Positions 9,262 to 17,930 of a stretch of DNA of 64,000 bases are shown here, piece by piece; the first letter of the stretch is position 1; each line of letters begins with the position of its first letter. The notes below the pieces were generated by a model. It did not search any database. It was not told the DNA's origin and saw only the letters and a program-made list of their open reading frames with translations. The stretch is from Betaproteobacteria bacterium (GTDB lineage Bacteria > Pseudomonadota > Gammaproteobacteria > Burkholderiales > Burkholderiaceae_C): assembly GCA_016704535.1 (NCBI GenBank), contig JADIZZ010000007.1, forward strand, positions 245,948-309,947. Direction: 5' to 3'. The position numbers and the translations under genes are program-made.

Positions 9262-9838
9262 ACGCCTGCTCGGGCCGTGCCACTTCGGCCAGCAAGGGCG
9301 CGGCGGCGTCTTTGGGCGCCAGCAAAGGCGCGGACATGCCTGCCGGCAGCGGCCAGACGATACCGATGGCCGGGTCGTCGTATCGGATGCTGCCTTCGCA
9401 GTCCTTGGCGTAGACGTCGGTGGTCTTGTAGAGGAAGTGCGTGTCGTCCTGCAGCGCGATGAATCCGTGCGCAAATCCTTCCGGTATCCACATCTGGCGT
9501 CTGTTGTGTGCGTTCAGCTCGGCGCCCGTCCAGCGGCCGAAGGTGGGCGAGCCGGGGCGGATGTCCACCGCGACGTCGTAGGCCGCGCCCTTGACCACAC
9601 GCACCAGCTTGCCCTGCGCATGGGGCGGGCGCTGGAAATGCAGCCCGCGCAGCACGCCGGCCTTGCTGCACGAATGGTTGTCTTGCACGAACGTGCGCGG
9701 CGCGGGCAGGCCCATCGCGGCCAGCATGGCGTGGAAGCGCGGTTCGTTGTAGCTCTCGGTGAACCAGCCCCGGTCGTCGGTGAAGACGGCAGGCTCGACG
9801 ATCAGGACGCCGGGCAGGTCGGTCGGAATCAGCTTCAC
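9260..9838 (-). CDS. rfbC: dTDP-4-dehydrorhamnose 3,5-epimerase
   Basis: RmlC, third step of dTDP-L-rhamnose synthesis: double epimerisation of dTDP-4-keto-6-deoxyglucose. The 192 residues carry the cupin-fold family motifs DDRGWFTESYN, FVQDNHSCSKAGVLRGLHFQ (with the catalytic-region His), GRWTGAELNAHN and PEGFAHGFIAL. The GTG at 9838 lies 2 nt after the rmlA stop and starts at the usual N-terminus (KLIPTDLPGVLIVEP); the frame stays open upstream into rmlA. Last gene of the galE-manC-rmlBDAC operon. Its stop codon is embedded in the T-tract of the cold-shock terminator. Confidence 0.93.
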   Translation of the reverse strand: MKLIPTDLPGVLIVEPAVFTDDRGWFTESYNEPRFHAMLAAMGLPAPRTFVQDNHSCSKAGVLRGLHFQRPPHAQGKLVRVVKGAAYDVAVDIRPGSPTFGRWTGAELNAHNRRQMWIPEGFAHGFIALQDDTHFLYKTTDVYAKDCEGSIRYDDPAIGIVWPLPAGMSAPLLAPKDAAAPLLAEVARPEQA

Positions 9839-9840
9839 GA

Positions 9841-10722
9841 TCAGAACGCCCGCTCGCGCAGCACCTGCATCAGGTACTGGCCGTAGCTGTTCTTCAGCAT
9901 CGGCGCGGCCAACGCCTCGAGCTGCGCGGCGCCTATCCAACCGGCACGGTAAGCGATCTCCTCCGGGCAGGCCACCTTCAGGCCCTGGCGCTTCTCGAGC
10001 GTGGCGATGAACTGTCCGGCTTCCATCAGGCTGTCGTGCGTGCCGGTGTCGAGCCACGCATAACCCCGCCCCATGATCTCGACCTCGAGTTGGCCCTGGT
10101 TCAGGTACTGCGCGTTGACGGTGGTGATCTCGAGTTCACCGCGCGCACTGGGCTTGATGGATGCTGCGATGTCGCAGACCTGCTCGTCGTAGAAGTACAG
10201 GCCCGTCACCGCGTAGTTGCTCTTCGGTGCCTTGGGCTTTTCCTCGATGCTGAGCGCATGCTTGTTGGCGTCGAACTCGACCACGCCGTACCGTTCGGGG
10301 TCGTTGACGTGGTAAGCGAAGACCGTGGCGCCCGCGGTGCGCTTGTCGGCCCGCGACAGCAACTGCGCGAAGTCATGACCGAAGTAGATGTTGTCGCCCA
10401 GCACCAGCGCGCTGGGCCCGCCGCCGACGAAGGTGCGGCCCAGGATGAAGGCCTGCGCCAGGCCGTCGGGGCTGGGCTGCACGCAATAACTCAGTTGCAT
10501 GCCCCACTTGCTGCCGTCGCCCAGCAGGGCCTGGAAGCGCGGCGTGTCCTGCGGCGTGCTGATGATCAGCACCTCGCGCATGCCCGCCAGCATCAGCGTG
10601 CTGAGCGGGTAGTAGACCATCGGCTTGTCGTAGACCGGCAGCAACTGCTTGCTGATCGCCAGCGTGGCCGGGTGCAGTCGGGTACCGGAGCCACCGGCCA
10701 GGATGATGCCTTTGCGTTGCAT
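9841..10722 (-). CDS. rfbA: Glucose-1-phosphate thymidylyltransferase
   Basis: RmlA, first step of dTDP-rhamnose synthesis: glucose-1-phosphate plus dTTP gives dTDP-glucose. The 293 residues are full length. The nucleotide-binding signature ILAGGSGTRLHPAT (residues ~7-20) is clear, as are KPMVYYPLSTLMLAG, LVLGDNIYFGH with the metal-binding Asp, and VEFDANKHALSIEEKPK. It lies 15 nt after rmlD and just before rmlC, all on one strand. Confidence 0.95.
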   Translation of the reverse strand: MQRKGIILAGGSGTRLHPATLAISKQLLPVYDKPMVYYPLSTLMLAGMREVLIISTPQDTPRFQALLGDGSKWGMQLSYCVQPSPDGLAQAFILGRTFVGGGPSALVLGDNIYFGHDFAQLLSRADKRTAGATVFAYHVNDPERYGVVEFDANKHALSIEEKPKAPKSNYAVTGLYFYDEQVCDIAASIKPSARGELEITTVNAQYLNQGQLEVEIMGRGYAWLDTGTHDSLMEAGQFIATLEKRQGLKVACPEEIAYRAGWIGAAQLEALAAPMLKNSYGQYLMQVLRERAF

Positions 10723-10737
10723 GAGAGTCCTTCGTCG

Positions 10738-11637
10738 TCAGCGCCCGTGGATTTCGGTGAGCATGCGGTCCACCCCCAGTTGCCAGTGCGGCAGGTGCAG
10801 CCCGAAGGCGGCCTGCAGCCGCGCCGTCGACAGCCGCGAGTTCAGCGGCCGGGCCGCGGGGGTCGGGTAGGCGCTGGTGGGGATGGCGTGGATGGCGTCG
10901 GGTGCCACCTTGATGGCCTGCCCATGGGCGCGTGCCCATTCGATGACGTGACGCGCGTAGCCGTGCCAGTTCGTCTCGCCGCCGGCCACGCAGTGGTAGG
11001 TGCCGCCGAGTTCGGGCCGGGCGCGCACGCGGCCGATGGCGTGCGCCGTCACGTCGGCCAGCAGTTCGGCGCCGGTGGGTGCGCCGAACTGGTCGGCGAT
11101 GACGTTCAGCGTCTCGCGTTCGGCCGCCAGGCGCAACATGGTGCGGGCGAAGTTGCCGCCGCGTGCGGCGTAAACCCAGCTCGTGCGCAGGATGAGGTGG
11201 CTGCAGCCGCTGGCACGGATGAGTTGCTCGCCTTCGAGCTTGGTGCGGCCGTAGACGCTGAGCGGGCCCGTCGGCGCGTTTTCGTCGCGGGCGTGGTTGC
11301 CGCTGCCGTCGAAGACGTAGTCGGTGCTGTAGTGGACGAGCAGTGCACCGCGCTTCTTGGCTTCCTCGGCAACGACGCCGGGCGCGGTGGCGTTGAGGGC
11401 ACGCGCGAAATCGGGCTCGCTCTCGGCCTTGTCGACCGCGGTGTGTGCGGCCGAGTTGACGATGACGTCCGGCGCCACTGCGCGGATCAGCGCACGCAGC
11501 GACTCCGGTTGCGAGAAGTCGGCCTTCAGTGCACCCGGGCTGTCGAAGTCGCAGCCGACCAGTTCACCCAGCGGCGCCAGCGCACGCTGCAGTTCCCAGC
11601 CGACCTGGCCGTTCTGGCCCACCAGCAGGATCTTCAT
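10738..11637 (-). CDS. rfbD: dTDP-4-dehydrorhamnose reductase
   Basis: RmlD, last step of dTDP-L-rhamnose synthesis, an NAD(P)H-dependent short-chain reductase of 299 residues. The Rossmann motif is KILLVGQNGQVGWELQ; VNSAAHTAVDKAE and the catalytic YGRTKLEGE follow, with STDYVFDG between them. I use the ATG at 11637, which overlaps the rmlB stop as ATGA and begins directly with the Rossmann strand; an upstream in-frame start lies inside rmlB. Translationally coupled to rmlB. Confidence 0.94.
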   Translation of the reverse strand: MKILLVGQNGQVGWELQRALAPLGELVGCDFDSPGALKADFSQPESLRALIRAVAPDVIVNSAAHTAVDKAESEPDFARALNATAPGVVAEEAKKRGALLVHYSTDYVFDGSGNHARDENAPTGPLSVYGRTKLEGEQLIRASGCSHLILRTSWVYAARGGNFARTMLRLAAERETLNVIADQFGAPTGAELLADVTAHAIGRVRARPELGGTYHCVAGGETNWHGYARHVIEWARAHGQAIKVAPDAIHAIPTSAYPTPAARPLNSRLSTARLQAAFGLHLPHWQLGVDRMLTEIHGR

Positions 11638-12695
11638 CGTGCGCTGTAGTTCGTCGACAGCCACTCGCGATAACCGCCGCTCTGCACGTTCGCCACCCAA
11701 TCCGCGTGGTCGAGATACCAGCGAACGGTCTTGCGGATGCCGGTGTCGAAGGTCTCGGCCGGGCGCCAGCCGAGTTCGCGCTCGATCTTGCGGGCATCGA
11801 TGGCGTAGCGGCGGTCGTGGCCGGGGCGGTCCTTCACGTAGGTGATGAGCCGTGCGTAGGGGCCTTCTCCGCTGGGCCGCAGTTCGTCGAGCAGCGCGCA
11901 GACCGTCAGCACGATCTCCTTGTTCGTCTTCTCGTTCCAGCCGCCGATGTTGTAGGTCTCGCCGAGGCGGCCACGTGCCAGCACTTCGCGGATGGCGCTG
12001 CAGTGGTCACCGACGTAGAGCCAGTCGCGCACCTGCTGGCCGTCGCCGTAGATCGGCAGCGGCTTGCCGGCCAGGGCGTTGACGATCATCAGTGGGATCA
12101 GCTTTTCCGGGAAGTGGAAGGGCCCGTAGTTGTTGCTGCAGTTGGTGGTGACCACCGGCAGGCCGTAGGTGTGGTGCCAGGCGCGCACGAGGTGGTCGCT
12201 GGCGGCCTTGCTGGCGCTGTAGGGGCTGTTGGGCTCGTAGGGGTGGGTCTCGGTGAAGGCGGGCGCGTTGGGGGACAGGCTGCCATAGACCTCGTCGGTG
12301 CTGACATGGTGGAAGCGGAAGGCGGCCTTCGCGTGATCGTCCAGCGTGTTCCAGTGGGCCCGCGTCGCTTCGAGCAGCGTGAACGTGCCGTCGACGTTGG
12401 TCTTCATGAAGGCGCCGGGGCCGTGGATGCTGCGGTCGACGTGGCTTTCGGCGGCGAAGTGCAGCACGGCGCGCGGTTGGTGTTCGGCCAGCAGGCGGTC
12501 GAGCAACGGGCGGTCGCAGATGTCGCCGTGCACGAACACGTGGCGGGCATTGCCCTGCAGCGCAGCCAGGTTCTGCAGGTTGCCGGCGTAGGTGAGGGCG
12601 TCGAGGTTGACGACAGGCTCGTCGCTCTGCGCCAGCCAGTCGAGCACGAAGTTGCTGCCGATGAAGCCGGCGCCGCCGGTGACGAGGATGGTCAC
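11634..12695 (-). CDS. rfbB: dTDP-glucose 4,6-dehydratase
   Basis: RmlB, second step of dTDP-rhamnose synthesis, an NAD+-dependent extended SDR enzyme of 353 residues. The N-terminus TILVTGGAGFIGSNFVLD holds the NAD site. HFAAESHVDRSIHGP, VSTDEVYGSL and the catalytic YSASKAASDHLV are all present. It starts 1 nt after the manC stop and overlaps rmlD by 4 nt. Confidence 0.96.
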   Translation of the reverse strand: MTILVTGGAGFIGSNFVLDWLAQSDEPVVNLDALTYAGNLQNLAALQGNARHVFVHGDICDRPLLDRLLAEHQPRAVLHFAAESHVDRSIHGPGAFMKTNVDGTFTLLEATRAHWNTLDDHAKAAFRFHHVSTDEVYGSLSPNAPAFTETHPYEPNSPYSASKAASDHLVRAWHHTYGLPVVTTNCSNNYGPFHFPEKLIPLMIVNALAGKPLPIYGDGQQVRDWLYVGDHCSAIREVLARGRLGETYNIGGWNEKTNKEIVLTVCALLDELRPSGEGPYARLITYVKDRPGHDRRYAIDARKIERELGWRPAETFDTGIRKTVRWYLDHADWVANVQSGGYREWLSTNYSAR

Positions 12696-12696
12696 G

Positions 12697-14121
12697 TCAC
12701 GTTCTCCCGTAGGTATCTTCGAAGCGCACGATGTCGTCCTCGCCCAGGTAGCTGCCCGACTGCACCTCGATGATCTCCAGCGGCAGCTTGCCCGGGTTGG
12801 CCAGGCGGTGCGTCTGGCCCAGCGGGATGTAGGTGCTCTGGTTCTCGGTCAGCATGATGACCTTGTCGCCGTTGGTCACCTCTGCGGTGCCGCTGACGAC
12901 GATCCAGTGTTCGGCGCGGTGGTGGTGCATCTGCAGGCTGAGCGAAGCGCCCGGCTTGACCATGATGCGCTTCACCTGATGGCGCGGCCCGCTGTCGATG
13001 CTGTCGTACCAACCCCAGGGCCGGTGCACCTTGCGGTGCAGCACCTGTTCGCCGCGCTGTTCGCGGCCCAGGCGGTTGACGATGGTCTTCACGTCCTGGC
13101 TCTTCTCGCGGCTGGCCACCAGCACGGCGTCGGGCGTCTCCACCACCACCACGTCGTCCAGGCCCACCACGCCCACGAGGCGGCTGGTGGCGTGCACCAG
13201 GGTGTTGCGGCTGTCGGTGACGATGGCGTCGCCCACGCTGGCGTTGCCCGCCGCGTCCTTCTCGGCCACCTGCCACACGGCGTCCCAGGCGCCCAGGTCG
13301 TTCCAGCCGGCGTCCAGCGCCTGCATGCGGATATCGAGCACGCCCGGGCACTTTTCCATCACCGCGTAGTCGACCGATTCACTCGGCACGGCGGAAAACT
13401 CGGCCTTGCCCGGGCGGATGAACTTCGCATCGCTGCGGCGAGCGGTCCAGGCCGTGCGGCAGGACGCGGCGATATCGGGGCGGAAGCGCTCGAGGGCTGC
13501 CATCCAGACGGACGCCTTCATCACGAACATGCCGGCATTCCAGTAGTAGCCGCCGCAGGCCAGATACTTCTCGGCCGTGGCCAGGTCGGGTTTCTCGACG
13601 AATTCCGCCACGCGTGCGCCGTCGGCGCGGATGTAGCCGTAGCCTGTCTCGGGCCGATCGGGCGTAATCCCCAGTACCGTCAGCGCGCCTTCGGCGGCCA
13701 TCGCCACGGCGTTGCGCAGCGCCTGGGTGAAGGCCGCCGTGTCGGTGACGGTCTGGTCGGCCGAGGTGACGACCAGCACCGGGTCGCCGCCACCCTCCAG
13801 CGCCTGCAGCGCAGCCAGCGTGAGCGCCGGCGCGGTGTTGCGCCCCACCGGTTCCAGCAGCACCGCTTCCGGCTCGATCTTCACTTCACGCAGTTGGTCC
13901 AGCACCAGGAAACGGTGCTCTTCGTTGCCCACCACCACCGGTGCGGCCACGTCCAGCTGCGCATCGCTCAATCCCTGTAGCCGCGCCGCGGCTTGCTGGA
14001 ACAGGCTGGTGTTGCCCGACAGCACGAGGAACTGCTTCGGAAAGCCGGCACGCGACAGCGGCCACAGCCGCGTGCCTGACCCGCCGGCCATGATCACGGG
14101 TTGCACCTTGATCGAGTTCAT
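12697..14121 (-). CDS. manC: Mannose-1-phosphate guanylyltransferase / mannose-6-phosphate isomerase
   Basis: Bifunctional type II enzyme supplying GDP-mannose for polysaccharides (474 residues). The N-terminal nucleotidyltransferase has VIMAGGSGTRLWPLSR and FVEKPD with GGYYWNAGMFV. The C-terminal cupin isomerase domain has RPWGWYDSID, LSLQMHHHRAEHWIVVSGTA and the tail YLGEDDIVRFEDTYGR. I use the ATG at 14121, which overlaps galE as ATGA; the open frame upstream runs antisense-like through galE and has no family similarity. GDP-mannose with dTDP-rhamnose and the UDP-sugar from GalE suggests a rhamnose- and mannose-containing polymer. Confidence 0.94.
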   Translation of the reverse strand: MNSIKVQPVIMAGGSGTRLWPLSRAGFPKQFLVLSGNTSLFQQAAARLQGLSDAQLDVAAPVVVGNEEHRFLVLDQLREVKIEPEAVLLEPVGRNTAPALTLAALQALEGGGDPVLVVTSADQTVTDTAAFTQALRNAVAMAAEGALTVLGITPDRPETGYGYIRADGARVAEFVEKPDLATAEKYLACGGYYWNAGMFVMKASVWMAALERFRPDIAASCRTAWTARRSDAKFIRPGKAEFSAVPSESVDYAVMEKCPGVLDIRMQALDAGWNDLGAWDAVWQVAEKDAAGNASVGDAIVTDSRNTLVHATSRLVGVVGLDDVVVVETPDAVLVASREKSQDVKTIVNRLGREQRGEQVLHRKVHRPWGWYDSIDSGPRHQVKRIMVKPGASLSLQMHHHRAEHWIVVSGTAEVTNGDKVIMLTENQSTYIPLGQTHRLANPGKLPLEIIEVQSGSYLGEDDIVRFEDTYGRT

Positions 14122-15137
14122 GCTTCGAAGCCTTTCGGGTTCATCGATTGCCAGCGCCAGCTGTCGGCGCACATGCGGTCCAGGTCGTGCCGGGCCTGCC
14201 AGCCCAGCAGACGCTGCGCCAGCGCCGGGTCGGCATAGCAGGCGGCCACGTCGCCGGGGCGCCGCGCCACCACTTCGTAAGGCACGGCGCGCCCACTCGC
14301 GGCGGCGTAGGCGCGCACCAGCTCGAGCACGCTGTAGCCGCGGCCGGTGCCGAGGTTGACGGTGAACGAGCCCGGTGCGTCGAGCAGCCGCCGCAGCGCC
14401 GCGACATGACCTTCGGCCAGGTCGACGACGTGGATGTAGTCGCGCACGCCGGTGCCGTCGGGCGTGGCGTAGTCGTCGCCGAAGACCTGCAGCTTGGCGC
14501 GCCGGCCCACGGCCACCTGGGCCACGTAGGGCATCAGGTTGTTCGGTGTGCCGCGCGGGTCTTCGCCGATGCGGCCGCTCTCGTGCGCGCCCACCGGGTT
14601 GAAGTAGCGCAGACAGGCGGTCTGCCAGGAGGCATCCGCAGCGCCCAGGTCGCGCAGCATCTGCTCGCCCATCAGCTTGGTCTGGCCGTAGGGGTTGGTG
14701 GCCGACAAGGGAGCTTTTTCGGTGATGGGCAGCGCAGCCGGGTCGCCGTAGACGGTGGCGCTGGAGCTGAACACGAAGCGCCTGCAGCCACGCTGCTGCA
14801 TGGTGCGGCACACGGTGAGCAGCCCGCCGAGGTTGTTGGCGTAGTAGTCCAGCGGCTTGGCCGTCGATTCGCCCACGGCCTTGTAGGCCGCGAAGTGCAC
14901 GGCGGCGTCGATGCGGTGACGGTCGAACACGGCGGTCATCGCCGCCGCGTCGTTGACGTCGACGCGTTCGAACACCGGTTCGGTGCCCGACAGCTCGCGC
15001 AGCCGGTTCAGCACCTCGGGTGAACTGTTGCTGAAGTTGTCGACACCCACGACGTCGAAGCCAGCCGCCTGCAGCGCCAACCAGGTGTGCGAGGCGATGT
15101 AGCCGGTGGCGCCGGTCAGCAGGATTTTGGGTGTCAT
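14118..15137 (-). CDS. galE: UDP-glucose 4-epimerase GalE
   Basis: Interconverts UDP-glucose and UDP-galactose using tightly bound NAD+ (339 residues). The N-terminal motif is ILLTGATGYIASHTWLAL, with Ala in place of the usual Gly of GYIGSH. VHFAAYKAVGEST, SSSATVYGDP and the catalytic YGQTKLMGE follow, then DGTGVRDYIHVVDLAEGHVAAL. First gene of the six-gene nucleotide-sugar operon, with a 145-bp upstream region shared with divergent ubiJ. Confidence 0.95.
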   Translation of the reverse strand: MTPKILLTGATGYIASHTWLALQAAGFDVVGVDNFSNSSPEVLNRLRELSGTEPVFERVDVNDAAAMTAVFDRHRIDAAVHFAAYKAVGESTAKPLDYYANNLGGLLTVCRTMQQRGCRRFVFSSSATVYGDPAALPITEKAPLSATNPYGQTKLMGEQMLRDLGAADASWQTACLRYFNPVGAHESGRIGEDPRGTPNNLMPYVAQVAVGRRAKLQVFGDDYATPDGTGVRDYIHVVDLAEGHVAALRRLLDAPGSFTVNLGTGRGYSVLELVRAYAAASGRAVPYEVVARRPGDVAACYADPALAQRLLGWQARHDLDRMCADSWRWQSMNPKGFEA

Positions 15138-15270
15138 GCGCGTGTGCTCTGGGGAAGGCGAATCGTATTCGACGCATGCCGGCGTTCGTCCCCGTGTCGC
15201 CGGACTGGCCTCGTCGCCCCGCAGGTTGTCGTGGCATGCTGCACACGGCCCTCTCCACAGGGCGCCTGCC

Positions 15271-15276
15271 TACAAT
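15271..15276 (+). promoter_or_regulatory. Candidate -10 element (TACAAT) for ubiJ
   Basis: TACAAT lies 6 nt before the ubiJ ATG at 15283. If it acts as the -10 box, transcription would begin at or next to the start codon, giving a leaderless or near-leaderless mRNA. No convincing -35 is present. The gene needs its own promoter because the insertion at 7824-15137 separates it from ubiE. Confidence 0.4.
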
Positions 15277-15282
15277 CAGGCC

Positions 15283-15813
15283 ATGCTTCAAAGTCTCCAA
15301 ACCCTGCTGGCCCCGGCCTTGGCCGAGCGTCTGACGCTCGTCATCAACCACGTTCTCAGCGGCGAGCCGGTCGCCACCGAACGGCTGCGTCCGCACGCCG
15401 GCCGGACGATGTCGCTGGTGCTGAACGATTGGCCGCGCCTGCTGCCGGCGCCGCCGGCTCTGGCGTGGCGGGTCACGCCGGCCGGCCTGCTGGAGTGGTG
15501 CGGCCTGGACGGCGCGCCCGAGCCCGACCTGGCGGTGCAGATCGACGCCGGCAACCCGGCGCTGCTGGTGGCGCGGGCCCTGGGTGGCACGCCGCCACAG
15601 GTGCAGATCGACGGCGACGCGCAGCTCGCCGGCGACGTCAACTGGCTGCTGCTGAACCTGCGTTGGGACGTCGAGGCCGACCTGGAGCGCCTGTTCGGCC
15701 CCGTGGTGGCTCACCAGCTGTACAAGCTGGGCTCGGCCGTGGCCGCCGCGCTGCGCGTGGCGTTGAAGACCGCCGCGCAGCTGGGCGAGCGGCTGCGCTC
15801 GCGCTCGACGTGA
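15283..15813 (+). CDS. ubiJ: Ubiquinone biosynthesis accessory factor UbiJ (SCP2 domain)
   Basis: A 176-residue SCP2 sterol-carrier-like protein that binds ubiquinone precursors in the soluble Ubi complex. The N-terminal LLAPALAERLTLVINHVLSG, the central SCP2 core (LEWCGLDGAPEPDLAVQID, VQIDGDAQLAGDVNWLL) and DVEADLERLFGPVVAHQ match UbiJ. The upstream in-frame extension has no family similarity and runs into galE antisense, so I start at the ATG at 15283. It precedes ubiB by 31 nt, the standard order. Confidence 0.88.
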   Translation: MLQSLQTLLAPALAERLTLVINHVLSGEPVATERLRPHAGRTMSLVLNDWPRLLPAPPALAWRVTPAGLLEWCGLDGAPEPDLAVQIDAGNPALLVARALGGTPPQVQIDGDAQLAGDVNWLLLNLRWDVEADLERLFGPVVAHQLYKLGSAVAAALRVALKTAAQLGERLRSRST

Positions 15814-15844
15814 GCCCAGGCGCCAGGCGCCTGCAGGGGCGCTG

Positions 15845-17398
15845 ATGAGGCATTACGGACGGCTGGTGACCATCGTGGTCACCGTCCTGCGCTTCGGCCT
15901 CGACGAGGTGGCGCTGTCGTCCTTCCGCCAGCGTTGGGTGCGTGCGTTGGTGCGCATCGCCACCATCGGCCGCCGCCTCGACGCACCGCGCGGCGAGCGC
16001 CTGCGCCGGGGCCTGGAGCGCCTGGGGCCGATCTTCGTCAAGTTCGGCCAGATGATGTCGACGCGGCGCGACGTCATCCCGCGCGACGTCGCCGACGAGC
16101 TGGCCAGCCTGCAGGACAACGTGCCGCCTTTCCCGGCCGCGGTCTCGCGCGCACTGGTCGAGAAGGCCTTCGGCCGCCGCATCGACGAGGTCTTCGAGAG
16201 CTTCGACGCCGAGCCGGTGGCCAGTGCGTCGATCGCCCAGGTGCACTTCGCCGTGCTGAGGGGCGGGCGCGAGGTCGCGGTGAAGGTGCTGCGCCCGCGC
16301 ATGCTCGACATCATCGACCAGGACCTGGCGCTGCTGCACCTGCTCGCGCGCTGGGTCGAGCGGCTGTCGGCCGACGCGCGGCGGCTCAAGCTGCGCGAGG
16401 TGGTGGCCGAGTTCGACGGTCACCTGCACGACGAACTCGACCTCGTCCGCGAGGCCGCCAACGCCTCGCAGCTGCGCACGAACATGGACGGTCTGAACCT
16501 CGTGCTGGTGCCCGAGATGGTGTGGGCGCTGTGCACCCCGGGCGTGCTGGTGATGGAGCGCATGAAGGGCGTGCCCATCAGCCAGATCGAGCGCATAGGC
16601 GCCGCCGGCGTCGACATCAAGAAGCTGGCGCGCGACGGCGTGACGATCTTCTTCAACCAGGTCTTCCGAGACGGTTTCTTCCACGGCGACATGCACCCCG
16701 GGAACATCCAGGTCAGCCTGGAGCCCCGGACCTTCGGCCGCTACATCGCGCTGGACTTCGGCATCGTGGGCACGCTGAGCGAAAGCGACAAGGAGTACCT
16801 TGCCTACAACCTGCTGGCCTTCTTCAGGCGCGACTACCGGCGCGTGGTCGAGTTGCACGTGGAAGCGGGCTGGGTGCCACCGGATGTGCGTGTCGACGCG
16901 CTGGAAGCCGCCATCCGCACGGTGTGCGAGCCGATGTTCGACCGCCCGCTGCGCGAGATCTCGCTCGGCCAGGTGCTGCTGCGCCTGTTCCAGACCTCGC
17001 GGCGCTTCAACGTCGAGGTCCAGCCGCAACTGGTGCTGCTGCAGAAGACCTTGCTGAACGTCGAGGGCCTGGGGCGCGAGCTCGACCCGGAGCTCGACCT
17101 GTGGACCACCGCCAAGCCCTTCCTGGAGCGCTGGATGAACGACCAGGTAGGCTTGCGCGGCCTGCTGCGGCGCATGGAGCGCGAAGCGCCGGCCTACTCG
17201 AAGATGCTGCCGCAGTTGCCGCGCCTGCTGCACCGTGCGCTGCAGCGTCAGGGCGAGCCGGGCGAGAGTGCCGCGCTGCTGGCGCTGCTGGCGGAGCAGC
17301 GTCGCACGAATCGCCTGCTGCAGGCCGTGCTGTGGGCGCTGGCGGGCTTCGTCGGCGGCGTGCTGCTGACCCGCTTCTTCTTCACCTGGGCCGGCTAG
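15845..17398 (+). CDS. ubiB: UbiB, atypical protein-kinase-like ATPase of ubiquinone biosynthesis
   Basis: Membrane-bound ABC1/ADCK/UbiB family ATPase needed for ubiquinone synthesis (517 residues). The UbiB-specific KxGQ motif appears as FVKFGQMMSTRRD. The Ala-rich nucleotide loop is PVASASIAQVHFA, with the lysine in VAVKVLRP. The catalytic-loop and metal region are FFHGDMHPGN and ALDFGIVGTLSE. Two hydrophobic helices close the C-terminus (LLQAVLWALAGFVGGVLLT), anchoring it in the inner membrane. Confidence 0.95.
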   Translation: MRHYGRLVTIVVTVLRFGLDEVALSSFRQRWVRALVRIATIGRRLDAPRGERLRRGLERLGPIFVKFGQMMSTRRDVIPRDVADELASLQDNVPPFPAAVSRALVEKAFGRRIDEVFESFDAEPVASASIAQVHFAVLRGGREVAVKVLRPRMLDIIDQDLALLHLLARWVERLSADARRLKLREVVAEFDGHLHDELDLVREAANASQLRTNMDGLNLVLVPEMVWALCTPGVLVMERMKGVPISQIERIGAAGVDIKKLARDGVTIFFNQVFRDGFFHGDMHPGNIQVSLEPRTFGRYIALDFGIVGTLSESDKEYLAYNLLAFFRRDYRRVVELHVEAGWVPPDVRVDALEAAIRTVCEPMFDRPLREISLGQVLLRLFQTSRRFNVEVQPQLVLLQKTLLNVEGLGRELDPELDLWTTAKPFLERWMNDQVGLRGLLRRMEREAPAYSKMLPQLPRLLHRALQRQGEPGESAALLALLAEQRRTNRLLQAVLWALAGFVGGVLLTRFFFTWAG

Positions 17399-17424
17399 AG
17401 GCCACGCGCCCGACGTCGGGCGAC

Positions 17425-17479
17425 TACAATTCCACCTTTTTAATCAATGGTTTAGCTCCGGCCTGACTTGTACGCAAGT
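17425..17479 (+). promoter_or_regulatory. Candidate promoter and leader hairpin before fmdB
   Basis: TACAAT at 17425-17430 is a likely -10 element without a clear -35. The following leader contains ACTTG-TACG-CAAGT (17466-17479), a small perfect hairpin with a UACG loop. This suggests a separate start of transcription for the fmdB-DUF502-aspS group. Confidence 0.35.
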
Positions 17480-17508
17480 TAGCCCTCACCGCAACTTTGT
17501 TGAAAGCC

Positions 17509-17877
17509 ATGCCCATCTACGCCTACCGCTGCACCAGCTGCGGCCACGCGCAGGACGTGCTGCAGAAGATCTCGGACCCGGTGCTCACCGTGTGCCCGGC
17601 CTGCGGTGCGGCCAGCTACGCCAAGCAGGTCACTGCGGCGGGTTTCCAGCTCAAGGGTTCGGGTTGGTACGTCACCGACTTCCGCGGCGGCAGCAAACCC
17701 GATGGCGATGCAGCCAAGACCACCGAGACGTCGGGCGGCAAACCCGGCGAAAGCGCCGCTCCGGCCAAACCCGTCACCGATGCCAAGCCGGCTGCGGCCC
17801 CTGCACCGACCGCCGCGGCGCCGGCGCCAAGCCCCAGCTCTAGCCCCGGCCCAGGTTCCAGCACCAGCTCGAGCTGA
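17509..17877 (+). CDS. FmdB-family zinc-ribbon protein
   Basis: A 122-residue protein with an N-terminal zinc ribbon of the FmdB type: MPIYAYRCTSCGHAQDVLQK with CxxC, then CPACGAASY with the second CxxC (residues ~5-40). It ends VTAAGFQLKGSGWYVTDFR, the normal end of the domain. A low-complexity Pro/Ala/Ser tail of about 50 residues follows, which is probably disordered. I chose the ATG at 17509 over a TTG four codons upstream. The family is often called a regulatory protein, but its molecular role is not known. It lies just upstream of DUF502 and aspS. Confidence 0.88.
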   Translation: MPIYAYRCTSCGHAQDVLQKISDPVLTVCPACGAASYAKQVTAAGFQLKGSGWYVTDFRGGSKPDGDAAKTTETSGGKPGESAAPAKPVTDAKPAAAPAPTAAAPAPSPSSSPGPGSSTSSS

Positions 17878-17930
17878 AGCGACCAGGCCCCACACTCTTT
17901 CCAGACGCGCCCCGGCACGCTTTAGCTTCC

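Noticed and set aside
12697..15714. A 1005-residue fusion of manC with an N-terminal extension
   Set aside because: Only the last 474 residues resemble ManC. The rest is out-of-frame reading of galE and antisense of ubiJ, and the ATG at 14121 couples normally to galE.
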